This document shows positions 1-6,718 of a stretch of DNA of 64,000 nucleotides, piece by piece. The stretch is from Clostridia bacterium. Lineage in GTDB: Bacteria > Bacillota > Clostridia > Oscillospirales > CAG-272. The stretch covers positions 33,053 to 97,052 of the forward strand of contig JAFQDK010000029.1 in NCBI GenBank assembly GCA_017399305.1. Direction: 5' to 3'. The translations under genes were made by a program, and so were the position numbers. The notes beneath the pieces were generated by a model. It ran no database searches. It worked only from the letters and a program-made list of their open reading frames with translations, and was not told the DNA's origin. Every line of letters starts with the position of its first letter. The first letter of the stretch is position 1.

Positions 1-1525
1 TTGCATATCTGCCCGAATCGGACAAAGGATCAAGGCCTTTTCCGACAGTTTGTGTACCGCCAATGGTTTCGGTAACTACTTTTGTTGTACTCACCTCTTC
101 GATGTTTCCGGATACATCATCGGTTTCGACATCGTAAAGTACGCTTGAAAGATTCATTTCCGACGAGGAATCTGAATTGTAAACCCAAACTGTAAATGTG
201 TCATTTACAAGTTCTGCATTGTCATCGCCGAGAAGATTTGAAAGTTTTACTGTAAAATCTTTTTCATCTTCACAAAGAACCTTATCATTTACAAGCTCTA
301 TCTCTATGGTTGCGGTGGTCTGCTCGCCGTAAAAATACAACGTGCCGCTTGCATCTGCATAGTCTTTGCCCACAACTGCGCTTCCGCTTTCAAGAGACCA
401 GTCAACGCTGAGCGTATTGATGATACTACCGGTACGTTCAACAGTTACGGTCGCAACACCGTTTGATTTGTCAAAGGTAGCCTCATTTATGGCAAAGCCG
501 ACTTTTGCGTTTTCGGAAAGGTCCTCGTCATTGTCGCCGATGCTCATAATCACGCTATTGATGCTTTCGTGAACATCTGCGCCAACGCTATCAAGAATGG
601 TAAACGTACCAAACTCCATAAGTTCAGCAACGCTATCATCAATTACAGTCAATCGAATATCCTTTTGATATTCACCGTCTGCAAAGCAAACCTCAAAAAG
701 CCATCCCGAATATTCATCATCGCTATCATCAAGATCGAGAGCGCTAAATGTTTTTTCAGGATTAAGTTCAAGGTCAGCGGGCATAGAGGGAAGCTGTTCT
801 TCCTCGGGCTTTACATATTCAACACCCTTGTAAGAATCGGTGCTGTATCTTGTGCCGTTAACCTCATATACCAAACGGAAATCGTATTCTTCGATATCTT
901 CTGCACTAACGGGAAGTTCCGCGGTCTCTGCATAATCTATCTCCGTCCAATCTTCGTCAAAAAGGACATACCATTCATATGCATCCGCTTCTACTTCCAC
1001 ATAAAGAAGTGTGCAAGGATTTCCGTTGCCGTCTGTCCCCTCTTTAGAGAGTATTAGCGCATCTCCCGATTCGGGCGCCGCGGGCATACCCCATGCCTGA
1101 TATTCGGTAATGGGGAGCGGATCTTCAACTTCAATTATGATATCATCTGCAGAAATCGCAGAAACATAACTGCTCTCTCCATTTTCATTTTCAACAACGG
1201 CAGGGAGATAATAAACTATCGCCGAAGCCTTGCCTACTGATCCGCCAAGACGGTGTACGGTAAGAACCTTCTCATCGCCGCCTTCTTCCAAATACATTTC
1301 GCCATCACTCAAAGCGAAAATGCCATAAGGAAATTTCTCTTCCCAACTCTCGTCTACCACCTCGGTAGTACCGTCGGGATTGGTAATTACAAATTGACCT
1401 TTATCTCCGTCAATTCCCGCATTTTCAGCATTATTTACCACTGAAGCAAAAGCCGGTGCAACCATGCTGAAAATCATTATTGTCGTCATAAGCACGGATA
1501 TTATGCGTTTCGACAATCCTTTCAT
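1..1525 (-). CDS. Secreted Calx-beta domain surface protein, N-terminal part (runs off the left edge)
   Basis: Reading leftward from the ATG at 1525 gives an open frame of about 508 codons with no stop before the window edge, so only the N-terminal part is present. A strong GGAGGGAG ribosome binding site precedes the ATG. Residues 1-27 form a Sec signal peptide (MKGLSKRIISVLMTTI, cleavage near AFA-SVV). Residues about 70-110 resemble a first Calx-beta module. Residues about 335-440 are a clear second one, with the typical features FAINEATFD, TVTVERTG, DYADASGTLYF and TIEIELVND. Calx-beta modules are extracellular or adhesive beta-sandwiches that usually bind calcium. The sequence is rich in Asp and Glu. 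It is probably an adhesin or cell-surface protein; no enzyme domain is visible in this part. The divergent MerR gene may control it. Confidence 0.85.
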   Translation of the reverse strand, partial: MKGLSKRIISVLMTTIMIFSMVAPAFASVVNNAENAGIDGDKGQFVITNPDGTTEVVDESWEEKFPYGIFALSDGEMYLEEGGDEKVLTVHRLGGSVGKASAIVYYLPAVVENENGESSYVSAISADDIIIEVEDPLPITEYQAWGMPAAPESGDALILSKEGTDGNGNPCTLLYVEVEADAYEWYVLFDEDWTEIDYAETAELPVSAEDIEEYDFRLVYEVNGTRYSTDSYKGVEYVKPEEEQLPSMPADLELNPEKTFSALDLDDSDDEYSGWLFEVCFADGEYQKDIRLTVIDDSVAELMEFGTFTILDSVGADVHESINSVIMSIGDNDEDLSENAKVGFAINEATFDKSNGVATVTVERTGSIINTLSVDWSLESGSAVVGKDYADASGTLYFYGEQTTATIEIELVNDKVLCEDEKDFTVKLSNLLGDDNAELVNDTFTVWVYNSDSSSEMNLSSVLYDVETDDVSGNIEEVSTTKVVTETIGGTQTVGKGLDPLSDSGRYA

Positions 1526-1650
1526 CAGTTCTCCCTCCAAATTCAAGAAGTTTTTTAACAAGCGGATACCCATTTCTTTAGCAGAGAAATGAAGCATCTC
1601 TTTTTGTTCAACTGTAAACGCAAATTTTCTGTCATTTATCATGTAAAAAC

Positions 1651-1678
1651 TTGAAAATTAAGGAAAAAATGCTATAAT
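1651..1678 (+). promoter_or_regulatory. Sigma-A-type promoter of the MerR gene
   Basis: TTGAAA (1651-1656), a 16-bp spacer and TATAAT (1673-1678). Transcription would start near 1685, about 65 nt before the MerR start codon. Confidence 0.6.
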
Positions 1679-1679
1679 A

Positions 1680-1710
1680 ATTATACACCGTACATTAATG
1701 TGCGATGCAA
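1680..1710 (-). promoter_or_regulatory. Leftward promoter with 19-bp spacer and central palindrome (MerR-type)
   Basis: On the minus strand TTGCAT (1710-1705) and TATAAT (1685-1680) are 19 bp apart. Within the spacer lies the perfect palindrome ACATTAATGT (1692-1701). Over-long spacers with a central palindrome are the hallmark of promoters activated by MerR-family regulators, and a MerR gene starts 40 bp away. The promoter points at the Calx-beta gene. Confidence 0.5.
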
Positions 1711-1749
1711 TACTTTTTTTTACAATTATTTTAAATTTAAAGGTGTTTT

Positions 1750-2514
1750 ATGAACGAAAAGAAACTGTTTTCCATAGGCGAGATTGCGAATGCCATTGGA
1801 ATCACAAGAAGAATCATCCTGAACTATGAGGCAAAGGGTCTGATTGTGCCCGACAAAAAGGATGGCTCTTCGGCAAACCGATACTACACCATAGATACGT
1901 TCACGCAAATCCGCACTATACGAGTCTTTCAGGATTTAGGACTTTCTCTCGATGAGATCCGAGAATACTTCGAGGAGTCTTCGGACCTTGCATCGGTTAT
2001 CAAGCGGCTTGAAACCATGAGAGACAAGCTTAATCTCGCCATAGAAAAACTTAAAGAAAGAACCTGCAAAAGCAACGATACTATTGAGGAAATTACGGTT
2101 CCGCCGCAAACAATTTATCGCCGTATATACAACACGTCTTCCATTGAAGATAAAACCAACTTGCTTCGCGACACCGCGCTTGAGGCAATGCGAAAACACG
2201 GAACCGACGTAACAAAGCGTATGTATTTTACCGAATACGACGTGCACTCACTTGACGAAATTTCTTATTGCGTAGCTGTTCCGCCCGAAAGCGAAGGAGA
2301 ATACATCGAAAATATTCCCACACTGCGTGCGCTCTCAATTTACCATCATGGTGCATACGAGGCTATCCCAGAAACACGCAAAAAACTGTTTTCATATGCA
2401 AAAGAAGCCGGCATCACCCTTTCCGGCACCTATCGCCACGTTTATCTGGAAGGCCCGCCGCAGCATAAGGATAAAAGCAGATTTATTACACAGATTCTCG
2501 CAATTGTTTTTTGA
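1750..2514 (+). CDS. MerR-family transcriptional regulator with GyrI-like effector domain
   Basis: This is a 254-residue DNA-binding regulator. Residues 5-73 form the MerR winged helix-turn-helix (FSIGEIANAIGITRRIILNYE, then NRYYTIDTFTQIRTIRVFQD). A coiled dimerisation helix follows at about 85-115. Residues about 125-250 match the GyrI/SOUL-like small-molecule binding fold seen in BmrR-type regulators. The ATG at 1750 is preceded by AAGGTG. The last residues (about 245-254, ITQILAIVF) look off-family: such domains usually end in a hydrophilic beta-strand tail. The break coincides with the left edge of the mobile-element debris that begins near 2500, so the original 3' end may have been replaced. 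It may act on the divergent 19-bp-spacer promoter. Confidence 0.85.
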   Translation: MNEKKLFSIGEIANAIGITRRIILNYEAKGLIVPDKKDGSSANRYYTIDTFTQIRTIRVFQDLGLSLDEIREYFEESSDLASVIKRLETMRDKLNLAIEKLKERTCKSNDTIEEITVPPQTIYRRIYNTSSIEDKTNLLRDTALEAMRKHGTDVTKRMYFTEYDVHSLDEISYCVAVPPESEGEYIENIPTLRALSIYHHGAYEAIPETRKKLFSYAKEAGITLSGTYRHVYLEGPPQHKDKSRFITQILAIVF

Positions 2515-2771
2515 AGGAAACAGTCTATGTTTAGCTCGTCAATCTGTACCATGTGCAAAGCAGTGTCAGGTGACACAGGTTTTGCAACGATCAGCACAAC
2601 AGTATCTTCTACACTGGTGAAAACAGCGTAGTAGCTATAGCCCTCTAAAACCATATAGATTGCAAAATTGTCTGCAACCGTTTTGCAACCTGCATAGAAA
2701 CTGTCGCAGATTGCCATGCCCAGTGATGCCGCATACATTGACGGCACGCATTGCCGAATTGAAATCGACAA
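2442..2771 (-). pseudogene. Possible gene fragment on the minus strand, unidentified
   Basis: This is an open frame without a recognisable start signal. Its middle part (about 2515-2740) translates to a protein-like stretch (AICDSFYAGCKTVADN, YSYYAVFTSVEDTVVLIVA) that no plus-strand gene explains. Its right end overlaps the MerR 3' end and is not credible as coding. I do not recognise the family. It may be a shard of a mobile-element gene, like the recombinase remnant beside it. Confidence 0.25.
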
Positions 2772-3004
2772 TCGCTACCGACAAGCAGAATGCTCTCAAC
2801 ATCGAATACTTCCTGCGCCTTGTTCGCAAGTACACTTGCATCGAAGAACTCACCGCCGAGATTATCCGCGAGTTCGTTACTAAGATTTATGTGCACAAGC
2901 CCGAGACCGTTGAAGGAAGAAAAGTGCAACGAATCCGCATTGTTTACAACTGCATTGGCGAGTTCGCTGCACCTTGCAGCCTTGAGCAAAGAAAAACGGC
3001 ATAG
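2735..3004 (+). pseudogene. C-terminal remnant of a large serine recombinase
   Basis: About 85 residues ending at the TAG at 3002-3004 match the extreme C-terminus of transposon-type large serine recombinases (the DUF4368 tail of Tn4451/TnpX-like proteins): a helix, then RKYTCIEELTAEIIREFVTK, IYVHKPE and RVQRIRIVYNCIGEF. A full protein has over 500 residues, with an N-terminal catalytic resolvase domain and a zinc-finger recombinase domain. None of that is present upstream, where the frame enters unrelated sequence. It is therefore a decayed relic of an integrated element whose left junction seems to lie at the 3' end of the MerR gene. Confidence 0.7.
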
Positions 3005-3025
3005 CCGTTAAAAACGACTATGCCG
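2997..3025 (+). terminator. Intrinsic terminator after the recombinase remnant
   Basis: Arms CGGCATAG and CTATGCCG are separated by 13 nt and followed by a T-rich stretch (CTATTTTCTT). It overlaps the remnant's stop codon. Confidence 0.65.
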
Positions 3026-3145
3026 CTATTTTCTTGAAATATTAAATCCCTAATACAACTTCTCTTTCGGGTGGTTTTTTGTTTACTTTATTCCATATTT
3101 ATGATAGAATACTTATCAGATCATATTAACTTTTGGAGAGCGCTC

Positions 3146-4231
3146 ATGAAAAAACTTACATTATTATTACTTATCCTTATCCTTGCTTTTGCCGCATGCG
3201 ACAACAATGGAGCACTTATTGAAAGTGAGGGCGAAACGGTAACAGAACAACCATCCGAACCGCAAGCGCTTGACATATACACCCCCGATGATATGCGCGG
3301 ATGCTGGTATGGCGCAAACTCAAACGGTGACATATATCTTTTGCGAATCTTTGAAAATGACCAATTTGAACACGGAGAAGATTATTATATTTATAACTAT
3401 GTTTTAAGCTCGTATAACGGTCACGAAGATGACTATGTTTATGACCAGATATTATTTAAATTGGTTACCGAAGAAGAAGGCATCGATGTTGATGACTATA
3501 TATTCTGCCGTTTTAATAACGGCGAAGACTATACACGATTTTTACGCGGAACATTCTATACAGACGGTACATTTTTATATGAACCATATGAAGTCAGCAC
3601 AGATGAAAACGGAAAGGTTTTAGATATACGCCTTTTCCCCGAAGAAAACATCGTGTTCTCACGAAGATTTCCTGCGCCCACACTTAAAGTAGACCGCGAT
3701 GAAAAAACTGTAAGCGGCTCATGGTATATCAGAGAAAACGAAGAGTTTGTTTTGCTTGAGCTTTATGACAACAAAAGCTTCTCGCTTTACCAGGAGGGCG
3801 AATACGCAACAGGTATATACAGTTTAAGCGGCGATACCCTTTCACTGACCGTAAAATTTGTTGACGGCGAAGAATACACCGACGATGATAAAACCGTTAG
3901 CGTAACACTGAATAGCGATAACGACATTATCATCGGCGAAAAGCTCATGTATGCAATAAACGGCGGTGTAAACGCAGTATATGAAACTACAGACGAATCG
4001 GCATTTACCCTTGAGCTGTGCAATGACGGTTCATTTTATATGACACGCGGCGATAACCAGATAGCCGGGGTATACATGGAAGACGGCACAGGCTATACCT
4101 TGTATGCTCTTTGCGGCGGCGGTTATACCGATAAAGAAATCTGCTTTGCAGAGATTATTGACGACAAAACGCTTTCTTTCTATTTTAAGAGCGAAGGCGA
4201 TGACAACAAGATGATATTCACAAAAAAGTGA
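3146..4231 (+). CDS. Lipoprotein with two tandem beta-rich modules, function unknown
   Basis: The 361-residue precursor starts at 3146 (MKKLTLLLL); a GGAGAG ribosome binding site precedes it, so an in-frame ATG further upstream is not used. The signal peptide ends in a lipobox (LAFAAC, Cys18), so the protein should be lipidated and held on the outer face of the membrane. Two modules starting at about residues 52 (GCWY) and 190 (GSWY) alternate short beta-strands with acidic turns, like lipocalin-like or DUF-type modules that report weight-like strand patterns (LLELYDNKSFSLYQEG). A third, shorter repeat covers the last 90 residues. The MATE gene follows after 16 bp, so the two may be cotranscribed. 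No catalytic motif is visible. Confidence 0.75.
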   Translation: MKKLTLLLLILILAFAACDNNGALIESEGETVTEQPSEPQALDIYTPDDMRGCWYGANSNGDIYLLRIFENDQFEHGEDYYIYNYVLSSYNGHEDDYVYDQILFKLVTEEEGIDVDDYIFCRFNNGEDYTRFLRGTFYTDGTFLYEPYEVSTDENGKVLDIRLFPEENIVFSRRFPAPTLKVDRDEKTVSGSWYIRENEEFVLLELYDNKSFSLYQEGEYATGIYSLSGDTLSLTVKFVDGEEYTDDDKTVSVTLNSDNDIIIGEKLMYAINGGVNAVYETTDESAFTLELCNDGSFYMTRGDNQIAGVYMEDGTGYTLYALCGGGYTDKEICFAEIIDDKTLSFYFKSEGDDNKMIFTKK

Positions 4232-4247
4232 GCTACATAATCCATAA

Positions 4248-5609
4248 ATGACATTTTTAAAAAACCTAAAATGGAGTACATTGCCGACGATAATGGCGCT
4301 TGCATGGCCAACGATACTTGAGCAATTTATGCAAACTGCCGTGCAGTACATTGACACCGCAATGGTCGGCTCGCTTGGCACTGCGGCGACCGCCGCGGTT
4401 GGCTCAACCACCACGATAAACTGGCTGGTCAACGGCACGATATCGGCGATGGGCATCGGCTTTCTCTCATACATTGCACAAAGTTTAGGTGCGAAAAACG
4501 AAACCCTGGCGCGCCGCACATCCGGACAAGCTGTACTTGCGGCGCTTATACTTGGCATATTCTTCACTGCACTGACGCTCTCGCTTGCACCTATCGTTCC
4601 TGCACTAATGCAGGTTGACGCATCAATTCGCGGCGAGGCGGCGAAATACTTTTTCATTCTCTATGCACCAATGCTTCCGCGTGCGGCAATACTGATTTTC
4701 GGAACAGTTCTGCGCGCCGCAGGCGATACCAAAACGCCGATGCTTGTCGGCATTGCGGTAAACGCGGTCAATGTTATACTCAACTACTTTTTAATCTATC
4801 CCACCCACACTGTCTGTGACATCACGGTATACGGTGCCGGAATGGGTGTAAGCGGCGCAGCAATGGCAAGTGCTGTTGCATTTACGGTAGGCGGCATAAT
4901 AATCACAATAGTTCTTTTCAGACACAAAAGAATCTCGCCGCGCGGTATGCGCATTCTGCCCGATATGCAGATACTTCGCCCCTGCTTTAAGATAGCGATA
5001 CCAAATATGTTTCAGCGCTTCGGTACATATCTCGGCTATGTAGTGTTCGCCTCGATGATAAACTCGCTTGGCGACACGGCAACAGCGGCACACACCATCG
5101 CAAATACTGTGGAATCAGCATTTTACGTTCCCGGCTACGGAATGCAGACCGCGGCGGCAACGCTTGCCGGAAATGCGCTGGGCGCGCGCGACAAACAACG
5201 GATGAGTGACTTTTCCAAAGTGATTTTAGTTGTAGAAATAGGGCTTATGATAATCACAGGCGGGCTGCTGTTTGTATTTGCCGCACCCATGATGGACATT
5301 TTCTCAGATGACAACGCCGTAATAGCGCTTGGCACGTCAGTGCTGCGCATGGTCGCGCTGTCAGAGCCGATCTTCGGCGCAGCAATAATCCTGGAGGGCA
5401 TAATGCTTGGCGTTGGATATACGGTGAAACCGTTTATCTATAACATCATTGGCATGTGGGGCGTGCGTATTCTCGGCACATTTATATGCATCACATTTTT
5501 CAGCACAGGACTTGTAAGCGCATGGGGATGCATGATTGCACACAATGTAGTGCTGTTTGCGCTGTTTTTGTGGTGCTATCTACGCGGAAAATGGAATCCT
5601 TTGAAATAA
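4248..5609 (+). CDS. MATE family multidrug/Na+ antiporter
   Basis: This is a 453-residue, 12-helix inner-membrane exporter of the multidrug and toxic compound extrusion family, which moves organic cations out in exchange for Na+ or H+. The sequence shows two homologous six-helix halves. The N-terminal half has the family signature (ALAWPTILEQFMQ, then YIDTAMVGSLGT and a conserved RAAGDTKTPM loop near 160-175). The second half repeats it (IPNMFQRFGTYLGY, GMQTAAATLAGNALGA). Length and topology are typical. The start has no good ribosome binding site and lies 16 bp after the lipoprotein stop, which suggests translational coupling. Substrate cannot be told from sequence. Confidence 0.93.
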   Translation: MTFLKNLKWSTLPTIMALAWPTILEQFMQTAVQYIDTAMVGSLGTAATAAVGSTTTINWLVNGTISAMGIGFLSYIAQSLGAKNETLARRTSGQAVLAALILGIFFTALTLSLAPIVPALMQVDASIRGEAAKYFFILYAPMLPRAAILIFGTVLRAAGDTKTPMLVGIAVNAVNVILNYFLIYPTHTVCDITVYGAGMGVSGAAMASAVAFTVGGIIITIVLFRHKRISPRGMRILPDMQILRPCFKIAIPNMFQRFGTYLGYVVFASMINSLGDTATAAHTIANTVESAFYVPGYGMQTAAATLAGNALGARDKQRMSDFSKVILVVEIGLMIITGGLLFVFAAPMMDIFSDDNAVIALGTSVLRMVALSEPIFGAAIILEGIMLGVGYTVKPFIYNIIGMWGVRILGTFICITFFSTGLVSAWGCMIAHNVVLFALFLWCYLRGKWNPLK

Positions 5610-5610
5610 A

Positions 5611-5637
5611 AACATCGGGCTTATACCCGATGTTTTT
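5611..5637. terminator. Bidirectional terminator between the MATE and AraC genes
   Basis: Perfect stem AACATCGGG/CCCGATGTT with a short TTATA loop, T-run to the right and A-run to the left. It serves the two convergent genes. Confidence 0.85.
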
Positions 5638-6457
5638 ATTTATACTCCTTTGGAGGTGTACCGAAATACTTTTTAAACAAGCGGCTGAAATAAAATCTGT
5701 CCGCAAATCCGAGTGAATCCGCAACATCGCCGACACTCATGCCACCCTTTAGCAGATGCTTTGCCTCGCGCATGATAATCCCGGTGCGGTATTTCTGTGG
5801 CGGCACACCAAAAACCGAGTGAAATGTCCTGATAAAATGCGCCTTTGAAAGTCCGCAAAGACTTGCATATTCATCGTTTGAACGCGCAACCTCAAAATAA
5901 GTGTGCATATCAAGCACAGCAGGCTCTAACATTTCGCGCATTCTTGCCGCGTCACTTTTGCCCACCTTTTGCGAAAGCAATGCAATGAGCGAAAGCAATC
6001 TGCCCACAGAGTAAAGCTGGCAGTTTTCGGCACCCGATGCAAACGCACGCGCCGCATCATTGCAAAACTCCTCAAACTCAACAAAATTGCCGACATTCAA
6101 AGCCCTGCCGACAAAAAAATCCAAAAGCTTTTCAGCCTCACTTCCCGAAAAATGAACCCAATAAAATGTAGTGCCGTCTTCGGCTGTGCGATACTTCTGC
6201 GGCTCTCTCGGGCGAAAGAGGATAACACTGCCACCGCAAGCGATGCTTTTTGCACCGTTTTCGGTAAACTCTATAGCACCCTTTTTAATGTATATGAGCT
6301 GAAAATCCATACGTCCGTCAGGTCGGTTTGTCACTATCGGTTTGTCCGTATCAATAAATGCGCCACAATTGTTAAGGCTCATAAACTCTGTACTTTTACT
6401 GTCAGAATTCTTTACGGTTCTTGCAGAGATGTATTTCAAATTCATCACCTCAAACAT
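5636..6457 (-). CDS. AraC-family transcriptional regulator
   Basis: This 273-residue protein has an N-terminal cupin-like sensing domain (about 30-125, with GRMDFQLIYIKKG and the RPREPQKY loop) and two C-terminal AraC helix-turn-helix motifs (about 170-270; SNDEYASLCGLSKAHFIRTF and SVGDVADSLGFADRFYFSRL, then the KKYFGTPPKEY signature). Such regulators activate sugar-use genes in response to a bound sugar. It stands divergent from the family 2 glycosidase and permease, which are its likely targets. The start is ambiguous: ATG at 6457, ATG at 6445 right behind GAGGTG, or TTG at 6439, which has the best spacing to that GAGGTG. Confidence 0.9.
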   Translation of the reverse strand: MFEVMNLKYISARTVKNSDSKSTEFMSLNNCGAFIDTDKPIVTNRPDGRMDFQLIYIKKGAIEFTENGAKSIACGGSVILFRPREPQKYRTAEDGTTFYWVHFSGSEAEKLLDFFVGRALNVGNFVEFEEFCNDAARAFASGAENCQLYSVGRLLSLIALLSQKVGKSDAARMREMLEPAVLDMHTYFEVARSNDEYASLCGLSKAHFIRTFHSVFGVPPQKYRTGIIMREAKHLLKGGMSVGDVADSLGFADRFYFSRLFKKYFGTPPKEYK

Positions 6458-6582
6458 ATTTTACATCACCAAACAAAAATTGTAAATAGCATTTTTGTCC
6501 ATATTTTTGTCACTTTTAATCATTTTATATTTTCGCGGTATGCATTAAAATAAATGTGTCTATAGCCTTATCCACCTTTGCA

Positions 6583-6697
6583 CAAACCCGCCCTTGTCAT
6601 CCTGAGGCTTGCCGAAGGATCTCCGGCGGATAACATAGCATCTATCCGACGTCGAGATCCTTCGCTACGCTCAAGGATGACGGACACCGGATAGATG
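6583..6697. repeat. Dispersed palindromic repeat element, copy 1
   Basis: Arms of 28 bp (6596-6623 and 6654-6681) are near-complementary: GTCATCCTGAGG...GAAGGATCTC against GAGATCCTTCG...AAGGATGAC. A second inverted pair interlocks with it (CATCTATCCG 6639-6648 with CGGATAGATG 6688-6697). The left flank CAAACCCGCCC recurs beside copy 2. The element ends 21 bp before the GH2 start, so the GH2 mRNA probably carries it as a large leader hairpin. The remaining gap (6458-6582) is AT-rich and should hold the divergent promoters, but I see no strong consensus box. Confidence 0.75.
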
Positions 6698-6718
6698 CAC
6701 ACAAACGGAGGTACAACC

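Larger units (their letters stand above)
1526..1749. promoter_or_regulatory. Divergent control region between the Calx-beta gene and the MerR gene
   Basis: The 224-bp gap holds two overlapping promoters in opposite directions (listed separately). A hairpin-forming stretch at about 1571-1591 (CATTTCT and AGAAATG arms) lies in the leader of the leftward gene. Confidence 0.5.

Noticed and set aside
569-1057. 162-codon plus-strand frame at the left edge
   Set aside because: Opposite the Calx-beta gene, whose signal peptide, ribosome binding site and domain match are convincing.
2645-2989. 114-codon minus-strand frame opposite the recombinase remnant
   Set aside because: The plus-strand frame matches the recombinase C-terminus; the minus frame is its shadow.
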